Positions 1-6,769 of a stretch of DNA of 13,350 nt are shown here, one piece after another. A program made the translations under genes and the position numbers. The stretch is taken from contig JAUZQA010000041.1 of the NCBI GenBank assembly GCA_030705665.1, positions 1 to 13,350 on the forward strand. Direction: 5' to 3'. Numbering within the stretch: the first letter of the stretch is position 1; every line of letters begins with the position of its first letter. The notes under the pieces were generated by a model. That model was not told the DNA's origin, did not search any database, and saw nothing but the letters and a program-made list of their open reading frames with translations. The DNA is from Bacillota bacterium. GTDB taxonomy: Bacteria; Bacillota; Bacilli; Bacillales_B; DSM-18226.

Positions 1-66
1 AATTTGAATTTCTATTTAATTTTTAGGCCGAAAGTATTTGTCTTCTGTGGGAAAAATCACTTAACT

Positions 67-95
67 ATTTGTAAATTTATGATAAATTTGTAAAT
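67..95. repeat. Direct repeat ATTTGTAAAT x2 upstream of spo0E-like gene
   Basis: The decamer ATTTGTAAAT occurs at 67-76 and again at 86-95, a period of 19 bp. It lies 27-55 bp in front of the start codon of the Spo0E-like gene. The spacing of nearly two helical turns would suit a dimeric regulator, but the sequence is AT-rich and chance is possible. I could not place a convincing -35/-10 pair in this leader. Confidence 0.3.
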
Positions 96-121
96 GTACT
101 ATATCATAAAGGAGATTATTC

Positions 122-295
122 ATGTTTTTTATGCCAATTAATGATGAGAAATCCAAACTTGAAAAGCTTATCGAAACGCTTCGTGATGAAATGATCCGTA
201 TTGGCATCCAAGAAGGACTTAACAGTGAAAGAACTCTAGAAATAAGTCAAAAACTTGATATCTACATCTCTAAATATCATTTTTTAAAAAGCTAA
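122..295 (+). CDS. Spo0E-family aspartyl-phosphate phosphatase (57 aa)
   Basis: The 57-codon frame starts at ATG 122, seven bases after an AAAGGAG ribosome binding site at 108-114, and ends at TAA 293-295. The product is short, charged and helical and ends with the family signature SQKLDIYISKY (residues 42-52), matching the S-Q-x-L-D-x-x-I-x-x-Y pattern of Spo0E-like proteins. Spo0E, YisI and YnzD remove phosphate from the response regulator Spo0A and so delay sporulation. The protein is a two-helix hairpin acting in the cytoplasm. Its length (about 50-60 aa) suits the YisI/YnzD type rather than the longer Spo0E. A second Met at residue 4 is a possible start but lies further from the ribosome site. 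Family assignment is firm; which paralogue it matches and its exact target are inference. Confidence 0.85.
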   Translation: MFFMPINDEKSKLEKLIETLRDEMIRIGIQEGLNSERTLEISQKLDIYISKYHFLKS

Positions 296-339
296 TTAAT
301 GAGTAAAGATAATTCATTCACTTTAACATATAAACTATA

Positions 340-480
340 CGGTTAACTTGTTGTATCAAGACTGTCTACCCTTAAGGTAAGGTTCTTACCTCACATCCAC
401 CGACTCTACAATACTCTTCAAGGTTATCCACCTGGTTAAAAAATTTACAATACCTAAAGTGTCTTTTGACACTTTTTTAT
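340..480 (+). ncRNA. Candidate small RNA or structured 3' UTR
   Basis: The 316 bases between the Spo0E-like gene and the next gene contain no credible open frame. They hold a perfect 7-bp hairpin at 375-391 (AGGTAAG, loop GTT, CTTACCT), a weaker CTTG/CAAG hairpin at 347-360, then a C-rich, probably unpaired stretch with ATCCACC twice (395-401 and 425-431), and a strong terminator at 456-478. Hairpin, unstructured C-rich middle and terminator is the usual shape of Bacillus base-pairing sRNAs such as FsrA and RoxS, but I do not recognise the sequence. A TATACG at 336-341 could be a -10, with only a poor -35 (TTCATT, 313-318). The alternative is that this is simply the long 3' UTR of the Spo0E-like gene. 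The remaining 481-611 shows nothing I can name. Confidence 0.3.
456..478 (+). terminator. Rho-independent terminator
   Basis: An 8-bp perfect stem AAAGTGTC (456-463) / GACACTTT (468-475) closes a TTTT loop, and the T-run continues to 478. It ends transcripts coming from the Spo0E-like gene or from a small RNA starting in the gap. Confidence 0.8.
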
Positions 481-611
481 TTTGCCCAAAATCTTTTCAG
501 TTATGTAAATGATGGTGGTTTTAAATGGATAATTTTAGATCAAACTGTTAATAAAACCTTCATCACTTTTATGCAAAATGATTCTGTATACTTACAGAAG
601 GGAGTTCTTAA

Positions 612-1085
612 ATGAATGATTTGTTAGCACATATTCCCGTCGGGCACCCATTTATCGCGATTATCTTCCTTATTATAGGAATATTCTTAGTTAGAGCATT
701 ATTTAGATTTACTTTTAAATTAACATTAATCGCTGCCATAATAGGGATCATTATGGTCGGATTCTTGGGCTATTCACCTAAGGATGTTTTCAATAAAGGA
801 AAACAGATGGCTAATTACACTTCCTCTTACGTAGAAGATACAATTAAACCGGCAATATATAACGGATTAAAAAATGCTCATATCGAAAAAAGGCCAAATG
901 GAACTGTGGAATTTATTGGGGATCATTTTGAAATTGGGCAAACCCCTGAAGGTAAGTTTGTTTTTCATGTAGAATCTTTAAATGTCACCATTAGTCAGGA
1001 TGAGCTAACTAAATTTTTGAGCAAGGATGAAATGCAAAAACTGCTGCAAGCCCTTCAAGACAAAAAACAATCGAATCAACTATAA
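612..1085 (+). CDS. Small membrane protein of unknown function (157 aa)
   Basis: I do not recognise this family. The start ATG at 612 has an AAGGGAG ribosome site at 598-604. Residues about 13-33 and 37-54 form two hydrophobic segments joined by a short basic stretch (RALFRFTFK). The remaining 100 residues are soluble: a stretch about 60-90 rich in polar and aromatic residues, then a beta-like part (about 92-125, with NGTVEFIGDHFEIGQTPEG) and a charged helical tail. The basic loop between the two segments would be cytoplasmic by the positive-inside rule, which would place the C-terminal domain outside. It is a single-gene unit: the upstream gene has its own terminator and the downstream hairpin closes it. 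The clean ribosome site, length and coding character make it a real gene; the function is unknown. Confidence 0.75.
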   Translation: MNDLLAHIPVGHPFIAIIFLIIGIFLVRALFRFTFKLTLIAAIIGIIMVGFLGYSPKDVFNKGKQMANYTSSYVEDTIKPAIYNGLKNAHIEKRPNGTVEFIGDHFEIGQTPEGKFVFHVESLNVTISQDELTKFLSKDEMQKLLQALQDKKQSNQL

Positions 1086-1090
1086 ACGAA

Positions 1091-1138
1091 AAAAGCTGGA
1101 TAAATTCACTTTAAAGAAGTAGAATTTATCCAGCTTTT
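1091..1138. terminator. Bidirectional terminator between convergent genes
   Basis: A 17-bp perfect inverted repeat (AAAAGCTGGATAAATTC at 1091-1107 pairing with 1122-1138) surrounds a 14-nt loop. A-runs and T-runs on both sides let it work in both directions, for the 612-1085 gene and for the 3D-domain gene on the other strand. Confidence 0.85.
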
Positions 1139-1157
1139 TCAAATTCCTTTATTAGTG

Positions 1158-2237
1158 CTAGTCCAAAATAACAATTTTTACTGCCTTTCGGCCATATGCT
1201 AGTGCATCTGCCTTTGTTGGCATTAATACATCAATTCTATGTCCCTTAATGGCACCGCCCGTATCACCAGCAATTGCAACACCATATCCTTCAACCCATA
1301 CCTTTTTCCCTAATGGAATAACCGATGGATCAACAGCAATCAATTTCATGTTTGGATTTGCTTTAATATTGTAACCGAGTGTTGTCATAAAAGCATTATC
1401 CTCAGGATTGTATGCAGTTGCGGTAACATACATTTCTTGGCCGCTTCCTGCAGGCTGATCATTTCCACTTTGAGTGCTGCTTGCCGCCTTACTCGCAGCA
1501 GCCGCTGCTTGCTCCTGACGAAGCTTCTCTTGAGCTGCTTGAATTTGTGACTCAATATTGGCTTTTTGATCTTGAGTAACCTGAATCTGTTGATCAATTT
1601 GATTCATTTTATCCTGAAGGGATGATAAAGTATCTTGTCTTTTTTGCATATTTTGAGCAAGATCATCTTGTTGTTTCGCCAAAGATTTTTGCTCTTCTTC
1701 TAATACCCGTTCTTGACTATCAATCTCTTTTTTGTCATCTTCTATTTTGCTTAAATCATTCTTTTGTGCTGTTAATATATCTTGGTCTGCATTAAACAAC
1801 GCAGAAACAGCACTTGCACGTTGAATGAAGTCGTCGAGATTTTTAGAATCCAAGAATACTTTAATAACCATACTAAGATGATCATCATGTTGAAGTGCAA
1901 CAATCCTCTTTTTCATAACATCTTTACGAGCAGAAATTTTATCTTCTAATGTAACAATTTCCTGCTTTTTCTCTTCAATGAGTTGAGCCGTAGCCGCCAT
2001 TTTTTGCTGCGTGTTATTTAACGCGGCTTGATTCTGGGAAATATATGTATTTAACGAAGTGATCTCTTGTTGAATACTTTGAATATCATTACTAACTGAC
2101 TGTTTTTCTTGAGCCTGCTGGTTAAGCTGCTGCTGAACATTTTGTAAAGCTTGTGTGTTAGTTTGCGCATAAGTAAGTGCGGAACCAGAAACGCACAACG
2201 CCCCAGTAAACATTGTGAGAATTATACGCTTTATCAT
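1158..2237 (-). CDS. Secreted coiled-coil protein with C-terminal 3D domain (YocH-type wall hydrolase)
   Basis: An N-terminal signal peptide (about residues 1-24, hydrophobic core IILTMFTGALCVSGSALTYA) precedes about 215 residues of Gln/Glu/Lys-rich coiled coil, an Ala/Ser linker, and a C-terminal 3D domain of about 90 residues. The three aspartates that name the domain are visible: D303 (AVDPSVIPLG), D325 (AGDTGG) and D336 (HRIDV). This double-psi beta-barrel fold is found in MltA-type lytic transglycosylases and in Bacillus YocH, so the likely role is cleavage of peptidoglycan outside the cell. The coiled coil contains a block (about 103-157, with LDSKNLDDFIQRASAV) also present in the NlpC/P60 protein at 7057-8139 and resembling the PcsB/CwlO N-terminal domain. 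I chose the second ATG (2237): AGGAGG at 2252-2247 is nine bases from it but only three from the ATG at 2243. No LysM or other wall-binding repeat is visible. Confidence 0.88.
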   Translation of the reverse strand: MIKRIILTMFTGALCVSGSALTYAQTNTQALQNVQQQLNQQAQEKQSVSNDIQSIQQEITSLNTYISQNQAALNNTQQKMAATAQLIEEKKQEIVTLEDKISARKDVMKKRIVALQHDDHLSMVIKVFLDSKNLDDFIQRASAVSALFNADQDILTAQKNDLSKIEDDKKEIDSQERVLEEEQKSLAKQQDDLAQNMQKRQDTLSSLQDKMNQIDQQIQVTQDQKANIESQIQAAQEKLRQEQAAAAASKAASSTQSGNDQPAGSGQEMYVTATAYNPEDNAFMTTLGYNIKANPNMKLIAVDPSVIPLGKKVWVEGYGVAIAGDTGGAIKGHRIDVLMPTKADALAYGRKAVKIVILD

Positions 2238-2282
2238 TTGCATACTCCTCCTCTTCTGTATACTTATTTATAACAAAAGTTT

Positions 2283-2299
2283 GTACCAATCATGTTACA
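2283..2299 (-). promoter_or_regulatory. WalR-box-like direct repeat upstream of the 3D gene
   Basis: Read on the minus strand the site is TGTAAC-ATGAT-TGGTAC, matching 11 of 12 fixed positions of the published WalR consensus TGTWAH-N5-TGTWAH. It lies about 40 bp upstream of the gene start, where an activator site would be expected. B. subtilis yocH, which encodes a 3D-domain protein, is a well known WalR target. Confidence 0.4.
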
Positions 2300-2400
2300 A
2301 AAAGATTAAAACTGTATCTCATTTTGTCATAAACCCTGAAATAACAGCAATTAATGAGGATTTATACACCAAAAATGGTAGGAATTAGTCGTTTTTTCAC

Positions 2401-2428
2401 AAAAAAAGAAGACCCCAAGGGCCTTCTT
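2401..2428 (-). terminator. Terminator of the DUF421 gene
   Basis: AAGAAG-A-CCC (2406-2415) pairs with GGG-C-CTTCTT (2419-2428) with one mismatch. On the minus strand the hairpin is followed by a T-run (2405-2401). It sits just downstream of the DUF421 stop codon. Confidence 0.7.
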
Positions 2429-2446
2429 AATGACATCATATCGATG

Positions 2447-3007
2447 TTATTTATTGTTTTTCACTACTGAATCAAAAATATTTTCTCCTTTTGAACCTCC
2501 TTCAGAGTGTTGTTTATTTAATATATTCAATAGTTCATCCTTTGTAATTGGTTTTGCATACGGCATCAGTTCAAAGCCGAATTCCCCATCTGATTCAATT
2601 GTTCCGATTTTAACATCTGTAATATAAGAAATCCCTTTTTGTCGTAATCTCATTTCTAATTGTTTCTTTGACATCCGCAGTTTTTTCAAATTATCTGTAA
2701 TTAATTCCCCCTCATTAATAACAAGTGTAGCGTCGCCGATCAAATAACGTTCAAAGATGCTCAGTTTGAGCTCAAGCTTTTGGACGACAATTATAAAAAC
2801 ACCATAGACGATCAGGACAAGGATCACTTGCCACAATTTATTTTCCTTGACGGCATGACCCATTGTTGTGCCTATTGCCAAGATAACAACCGTTTCTAGA
2901 GCGGTCATTTTTGCAACCGATTTTTTACCTGCAAATCTTAGGACGATTACGCTGGTAACTAATAATAATATAGATTCAAAAATGAAGTTAAAGTTCAAGA
3001 TCACCAC
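2447..3007 (-). CDS. DUF421 (YetF/YrbG-type) membrane protein
   Basis: Two to three hydrophobic segments (about residues 5-25, 37-52 and 59-78) are followed by the soluble DUF421 domain, with the family pattern 'INEGELITDNLKKLRMSK..LE.RLRQKGI..I.DVKIGTIESDG' (about 96-143). The residues after the first segment, LRFAGKKSVAKMTALETVV, correspond to the usual R-x-x-GK-R motif. Members are membrane proteins of Bacillus, some linked to spore membrane properties; biochemical activity is unknown. At 186 aa it is shorter than B. subtilis YetF (about 230 aa), mainly at the C-terminus. The start is GTG (3007), or the next codon, also GTG (3004); the nearest purine-rich site AGGGGA at 3030-3025 is rather far, so the start is uncertain, but an in-frame stop at 3031-3029 limits any extension. 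It is a single-gene unit. Confidence 0.85.
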   Translation of the reverse strand: MVILNFNFIFESILLLVTSVIVLRFAGKKSVAKMTALETVVILAIGTTMGHAVKENKLWQVILVLIVYGVFIIVVQKLELKLSIFERYLIGDATLVINEGELITDNLKKLRMSKKQLEMRLRQKGISYITDVKIGTIESDGEFGFELMPYAKPITKDELLNILNKQHSEGGSKGENIFDSVVKNNK

Positions 3008-3097
3008 GCCTGACTTTATTTGTTTCCCCTATTTTGAGCATTTTCGGCAGGCATTAAACCGCCTATTTCCGAAGTTCGTAATGCTTTGCTTAGTTTT

Positions 3098-3114
3098 TGT
3101 TACCTATTTGTAAT
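3098..3114 (+). promoter_or_regulatory. Perfect match to WalR-box consensus
   Basis: TGTTAC-CTATT-TGTAAT fits TGTWAH-N5-TGTWAH at every fixed position. It lies in the 247-nt spacer between the divergent DUF421 and permease genes, about 90 bp from the former and 140 bp from the latter. No convincing -35/-10 pair adjoins it, so its use is uncertain. The rest of the spacer shows only the AGGAGG ribosome site of the permease. Confidence 0.25.
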
Positions 3115-3254
3115 GCACCTGAGTATCTATTACAGCTTTGTTAAAAAAAGGTTAGAGTTCACGAATTCCCGTATATGCGTACTAAAAAATACATAGTTGT
3201 GTTATTAACCCAAAACACTCCCTTCTTTAACAGGAGAGGAATAGGAGGCTGACT

Positions 3255-4646
3255 ATGAATCCATTTTTTCGAAAAAAATCAATTGATCAATTACAGCAGG
3301 AAAGCACAAGCAGCAGCGGTTTAAAACGAATCTTGGGATTATGGCAACTGACTTCAATTGGTTTAGGAGGCATTATTGGGGTAGGCATTTTTGTGTTAAC
3401 AGGGGTTGCAGCAGCAAAACACGCAGGGCCTGCTGTCATTTTATCTTTTCTCATCGCTGGGCTGGCAAGTGCAGCTGCGGCATTATGCTATGCAGAATTT
3501 GCCGGCTTAATCCCTATTGCCGGCAGCGCCTATACCTACAGCTATGCAGTATTAGGAGAAGGAGCTGCCTGGCTGATTGGCTGGGATTTATTGTTGGAGT
3601 ATACCTTGGTAATTGCCGTTGTCGCTATTGGCTGGTCAGGTTATGCTCAAGAAATTCTTAGCCGGATTGGAATACACCTGCCTGTATGGGCTCAAGGTGC
3701 ACCTGGAACAGGTTCTGGTCATGCTGTTGATTTGGTGGCAATTGTTATTAGTTTGGCTATTGCAGCGTTGTTAACCTTAGGGATTGAATGGGGTGCTAAA
3801 TTTAATAACATTATGGTATTTATTAAATTAGTCATCGTTTTAGTTGTAATTTTAATTGGAGTTTTTTATATTCATCCATCCAATTGGCATCCTTTTATGC
3901 CATTTGGTTTTCATGGTGTAATGGGTGGGGCTGCATTGGTATTCTTTGCGGTTTTCGGTTACGATACCTTAACGACTGCTGCGGAAGAATCGAAAAATCC
4001 GCAGCGTGATTTACCAAAAGCAGTTGTTTTTTCATTAGCCATTGCTTTATGCCTATACATCGGAATGTCACTAGTGATCACGGGCATGGCCCCCTATCAA
4101 ACTCTTAACAATGCAGCACCAATAGCTAAAGCGTTTGATCATGTAGGTTTAACATGGATTACAATTTTTATCTCTGCTGCTGCTATTGCCGGGATTCTTT
4201 CCGTGTTATTTTCCTTTATGCTTGCCGGTTCACGAATCTGGTTTTCAATGAGCAGGGATGGTTTGCTTCCTGGTTGGTTTTCTAAATTACATCCGAAGTT
4301 TCAAACTCCTTTTCGACCAACGCTGATTATCGGTGCCGTTACAGCACTTGTTTCTGGATTTACTCCAATAGCTGAAGTCGCTGAACTAGTGAACATAGGA
4401 ACCTTGGCTGCCTTTATCTTAATATGTACATCCATCATCGTATTACGAAAAAAACGACCTGACCTCGAAAGAAAATTCCAAACACCTTTTGTACCATTCA
4501 TCCCACTTATAGGAATTTGCTTTTCTATTTATTTAATCATCAGTTTGCCCAAAATTACGTGGATTCGATTTATCATTTGGATGATTGCAGGGTTTGTCAT
4601 TTATTTTTGCTATGGCCAAAGAAAAAGTAAACTGAGGCAAATGTAA
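3255..4646 (+). CDS. APC-superfamily amino-acid permease (CAT/YfnA type)
   Basis: A 463-aa polytopic membrane protein with about 12 hydrophobic segments, starting at ATG 3255 seven bases after AGGAGG (3243-3248). The first segment carries the unwound substrate-binding motif GLGGIIGVGIFVLTG (residues 36-50), typical of APC transporters. A second conserved block, FFAVFGYDTLTTAAEESKNP (about 229-248), matches the cationic amino acid transporter group that includes B. subtilis YfnA and the structurally studied Geobacillus GkApcT. It probably imports an amino acid by proton symport across the cytoplasmic membrane; the substrate cannot be read from sequence. The N-terminus (MNPFFRKKSIDQLQQ) resembles that of YfnA ('FRKK'). 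It stands alone, with its own terminator. Confidence 0.9.
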   Translation: MNPFFRKKSIDQLQQESTSSSGLKRILGLWQLTSIGLGGIIGVGIFVLTGVAAAKHAGPAVILSFLIAGLASAAAALCYAEFAGLIPIAGSAYTYSYAVLGEGAAWLIGWDLLLEYTLVIAVVAIGWSGYAQEILSRIGIHLPVWAQGAPGTGSGHAVDLVAIVISLAIAALLTLGIEWGAKFNNIMVFIKLVIVLVVILIGVFYIHPSNWHPFMPFGFHGVMGGAALVFFAVFGYDTLTTAAEESKNPQRDLPKAVVFSLAIALCLYIGMSLVITGMAPYQTLNNAAPIAKAFDHVGLTWITIFISAAAIAGILSVLFSFMLAGSRIWFSMSRDGLLPGWFSKLHPKFQTPFRPTLIIGAVTALVSGFTPIAEVAELVNIGTLAAFILICTSIIVLRKKRPDLERKFQTPFVPFIPLIGICFSIYLIISLPKITWIRFIIWMIAGFVIYFCYGQRKSKLRQM

Positions 4647-4653
4647 ACTAAAT

Positions 4654-4681
4654 TTGAGCTGCTTCGGCAGCTCAATTTTTT
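4654..4681 (+). terminator. Terminator of the permease gene
   Basis: A 9-bp perfect stem TTGAGCTGC (4654-4662) / GCAGCTCAA (4667-4675) closes a stable TTCG tetraloop and is followed by six T. Confidence 0.9.
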
Positions 4682-4766
4682 CATTAGATCTGATCCTGAG
4701 AAAATCATTCTACATTATAATCAATCAAAAGAAAGCATTCTGTTTAACGATTAACTAAGGCAATGA

Positions 4767-4798
4767 AAAAGGTCGAAATCGTCTAGATTTCGACCTTT
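4767..4798 (-). terminator. Terminator of the proHJ-type operon
   Basis: A 13-bp perfect stem (AAAGGTCGAAATC at 4768-4780 pairing with 4786-4798) has a 5-nt loop. On the minus strand it follows the glutamate kinase stop by about 20 nt and runs into TTTT. It marks the 3' end of the operon, showing that the short kinase is a complete gene rather than one cut by the window. Confidence 0.8.
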
Positions 4799-4817
4799 AC
4801 TTATATAAAAAGTAAAG

Positions 4818-5621
4818 TTAATTTAATTTTAGATAAGGAGCCTTCCCTTCAAAATACGTTCCTAATGCTTTTTGTTTCACAGCATCCTGTAAAATATTAG
4901 GGGTTCCTGCTTTCCCTAGAAATGCAATGATTCCAGATGCCATTGCAATTTTAAATGCTGCAATTTTAGATTTCATGCCACCGGTGCCAACCGTGCTTCC
5001 TGTTCCTCCAGCAGCAGCTTCGATTTTAGCAGTTATTTCATGAACTCGTTCCAACCGTTTTGCCTGTTTCGTTTTCCTGGGGTCAGTATTATATAAACCA
5101 TCAATATCTGAAAGAATAATTAGCATATCAGCATCTGTCAGGATTGCTGCTTTTGCAGCAAGCGTATCATTGTCACCGAATTTTATACGGCTTACCGTCA
5201 CTGTGTCGTTTTCATTGATAATCGGGATAATTCCTCGTTCCAGCAGAACATTTATTGTATTTTTAACATTTTTATGCCTGTTGGGATCTGAAAAATCCTC
5301 TTTGGTAATAAGAATCTGGGAGACAACGTACCCATGGGATAGGAAAATTTTTGAATAGGATTCCATTAAAAGACTTTGACCGATCGAAGCTGCAGCTTGT
5401 TTTTCAGGCAGCCGACTTGGCCGCTCAGCAAATCCCAGTTTTCGGTAGCCGGCAGCGACTGCCCCAGATGAAACAAGGAGAACTTGATGTCCTTCATCTT
5501 TTAACTGAACAATGTCATCCACCAATTTTTCGAGTTTCCTGCAACTAATCTCCCCTTGCAGGCTGGTAAGAGAGCTGCTGCCAATTTTAATCACAACTCG
5601 TTTTTTTATGTCATGTACCAC
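4818..5621 (-). CDS. proJ: Glutamate 5-kinase, PUA-less (ProJ/ProB family)
   Basis: Catalyses ATP-dependent phosphorylation of glutamate, the first step of proline synthesis, in the cytoplasm. The amino-acid kinase fold is complete: VVIKIGSSSL with Lys12, LLVSSGAVAAG (48-58), IINENDTV and FGDNDTLAAKAA in the glutamate and nucleotide sites, ILSDIDGLY, and GTGGMKSKI near the nucleotide-binding lysine. At 267 aa it lacks the C-terminal PUA domain of E. coli ProB (367 aa) and B. subtilis ProJ; the frame stops after TYFEGKAPYLKLN and a terminator follows, so this is a short form like that of streptococci rather than a frameshift in view. The GTG start at 5621 has AGGAG seven bases upstream. It lies 23 nt after the P5C reductase gene, the proH-proJ order. 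proA is not nearby, so it must be elsewhere. proB is the alternative symbol. Confidence 0.9.
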   Translation of the reverse strand: MVHDIKKRVVIKIGSSSLTSLQGEISCRKLEKLVDDIVQLKDEGHQVLLVSSGAVAAGYRKLGFAERPSRLPEKQAAASIGQSLLMESYSKIFLSHGYVVSQILITKEDFSDPNRHKNVKNTINVLLERGIIPIINENDTVTVSRIKFGDNDTLAAKAAILTDADMLIILSDIDGLYNTDPRKTKQAKRLERVHEITAKIEAAAGGTGSTVGTGGMKSKIAAFKIAMASGIIAFLGKAGTPNILQDAVKQKALGTYFEGKAPYLKLN

Positions 5622-5644
5622 CGAATCACTCCTATTATTATCGA

Positions 5645-6481
5645 TTAATTTTTTAGCTTTTGAAGTTTGCGGCTCATTTCTTTTGACCGTGAGGATGCCC
5701 CTTTTATTGCTTGAGTAATTGCCATGCCACCGCCATATTTTTCTAATGCTGCCAATCCTGCTGCTGTAGTCCCATTTGGTGAGGTTACCCTTTCCCTCAA
5801 ATCACCAGGAGATTCATTTTGCTGCAATACCATTTTCGCCGCACCTAGCAGAGTTTGGGCACTGATTTCCCTTATTGCCAAAATATCAAGGCCTCCCTCT
5901 TTACCAGCCTTTTCAATTTGCTCCATTAAATAGTAAAAATAAGCAGGTCCACTCCCGGCAATTCCTGTAAAAATATCCATTTTATCTTCATCAATTAAGT
6001 ATACAGTACCAAGCATATTCATCAGTTTTTCGCCTCGAAAAATAGCTTGTTTGCCCGCGTTCTTTCCCGGAGACATAGCTGTAGCAGACTCACAGATCTG
6101 GCTTGACGTATTGGGCATAATTCGAATCACCTGTTGTCCGCTCGGCATGTTCTTTTCAAGCCAAGGGGTTGTGATCCCAGCTACCGCCGATAGAATCAGT
6201 ACATGCGGCTTCAGCCTCGTTTTCAAAAAATGTAACACTTCCTCTATATCCTTTGGCTTTGTTACTAAAATCAAGATATCAATTTCTTCAAAGTTTAACT
6301 GTTCACGATTGATGGCAGTTATCCCGTACTTTGCCTTAAGATCTAACAATCTTTGTTGATTGCTCCGATTTGTAACAAAAAGTTGGCATTTTGACATTTG
6401 CCCTTTATTTACTATTCCTGCAATCATCGCTTCTGCCATTGAGCCCGCACCTAAAAAAGCAATGTTTTGTCGTATTTTCAA
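5645..6481 (-). CDS. proH: Pyrroline-5-carboxylate reductase (ProH/ProC family)
   Basis: Reduces pyrroline-5-carboxylate to proline with NAD(P)H, the last step of proline synthesis. Residues 7-16 (IAFLGAGSMA) form the Rossmann nucleotide-binding loop. The middle shows VTKPKDIEEVL, RIMPNTSSQI and FTGIAGSGPAYFYYLMEQ, and the C-terminal signature RVTSPNGTTAAGL is intact. Length (278 aa) is normal. The start is TTG at 6481 with GGAGG (6493-6489) seven bases upstream; no better ATG exists. In B. subtilis the reductase-kinase pair proHJ is induced by high salinity and makes proline as compatible solute, while proBA with proI serves growth; the same gene order here suggests the same role, but osmotic control is inferred. 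The gene follows the FbpA-like gene by 52 nt with no terminator, so they may share a transcript. Confidence 0.93.
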   Translation of the reverse strand: MKIRQNIAFLGAGSMAEAMIAGIVNKGQMSKCQLFVTNRSNQQRLLDLKAKYGITAINREQLNFEEIDILILVTKPKDIEEVLHFLKTRLKPHVLILSAVAGITTPWLEKNMPSGQQVIRIMPNTSSQICESATAMSPGKNAGKQAIFRGEKLMNMLGTVYLIDEDKMDIFTGIAGSGPAYFYYLMEQIEKAGKEGGLDILAIREISAQTLLGAAKMVLQQNESPGDLRERVTSPNGTTAAGLAALEKYGGGMAITQAIKGASSRSKEMSRKLQKLKN

Positions 6482-6533
6482 TTCAAGACCTCCATTCAGT
6501 TTCCATTTCTTTTTCTGGTCTCTAAAAAATATG

Positions 6534-6728
6534 TTAATACGAACAAGTTGAACTTCTACCTCGTTTGAAAGTCAAACTATTTTCCATACTTTTATACTCT
6601 TTTTCTAAGTCACTTAATGTCCATTCATAAAGATGTTTGTTGTTTTTTTTATATATACCGGATTTAATGAGTGCCTCAATTAGATATTGTCTTTTTTGCT
6701 GAATTCTACTTTTCAATAAATTTTCCAC
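6534..6728 (-). CDS. FbpA-like small basic protein (Fur-regulated basic protein family)
   Basis: A small basic protein of up to 64 aa. The block KRQYLIEALIKSGIYKKNNKHLYEWTLSDLEKEY (about residues 12-46, shown in part) fits the 'YLI..LI..GIYK...LYE.TL.ELE.EY' pattern of the FbpA family, which is part of the iron-sparing response in B. subtilis, where FbpA-C help the sRNA FsrA. Whether this copy is iron-regulated is not shown. The frame opens at GTG 6728, but AAGGGTGG lies right on that codon; the TTG five codons on (6716) has this purine run eight bases upstream and is a likely alternative start, giving about 60 aa. GGGAGG at 6745-6740 is 11-12 bases from the GTG, leaving both starts open. The last residues (RGRSSTCSY) look unconserved. 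Confidence 0.65.
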   Translation of the reverse strand: MENLLKSRIQQKRQYLIEALIKSGIYKKNNKHLYEWTLSDLEKEYKSMENSLTFKRGRSSTCSY

Positions 6729-6769
6729 CCTTTAAAAACGCCTCCCTCTTTAAAACTTGCAGGCTTCTA

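Noticed and set aside
2868..3113. 81-aa plus-strand frame antisense to the DUF421 gene
   Set aside because: It overlaps a clear family member in the opposite direction and has no ribosome site or recognisable protein features.
4818..4830. Frameshift explaining the short glutamate kinase
   Set aside because: A terminator begins about 20 nt after the stop and no PUA coding remnant is left, so the gene is short by design or by an old deletion.
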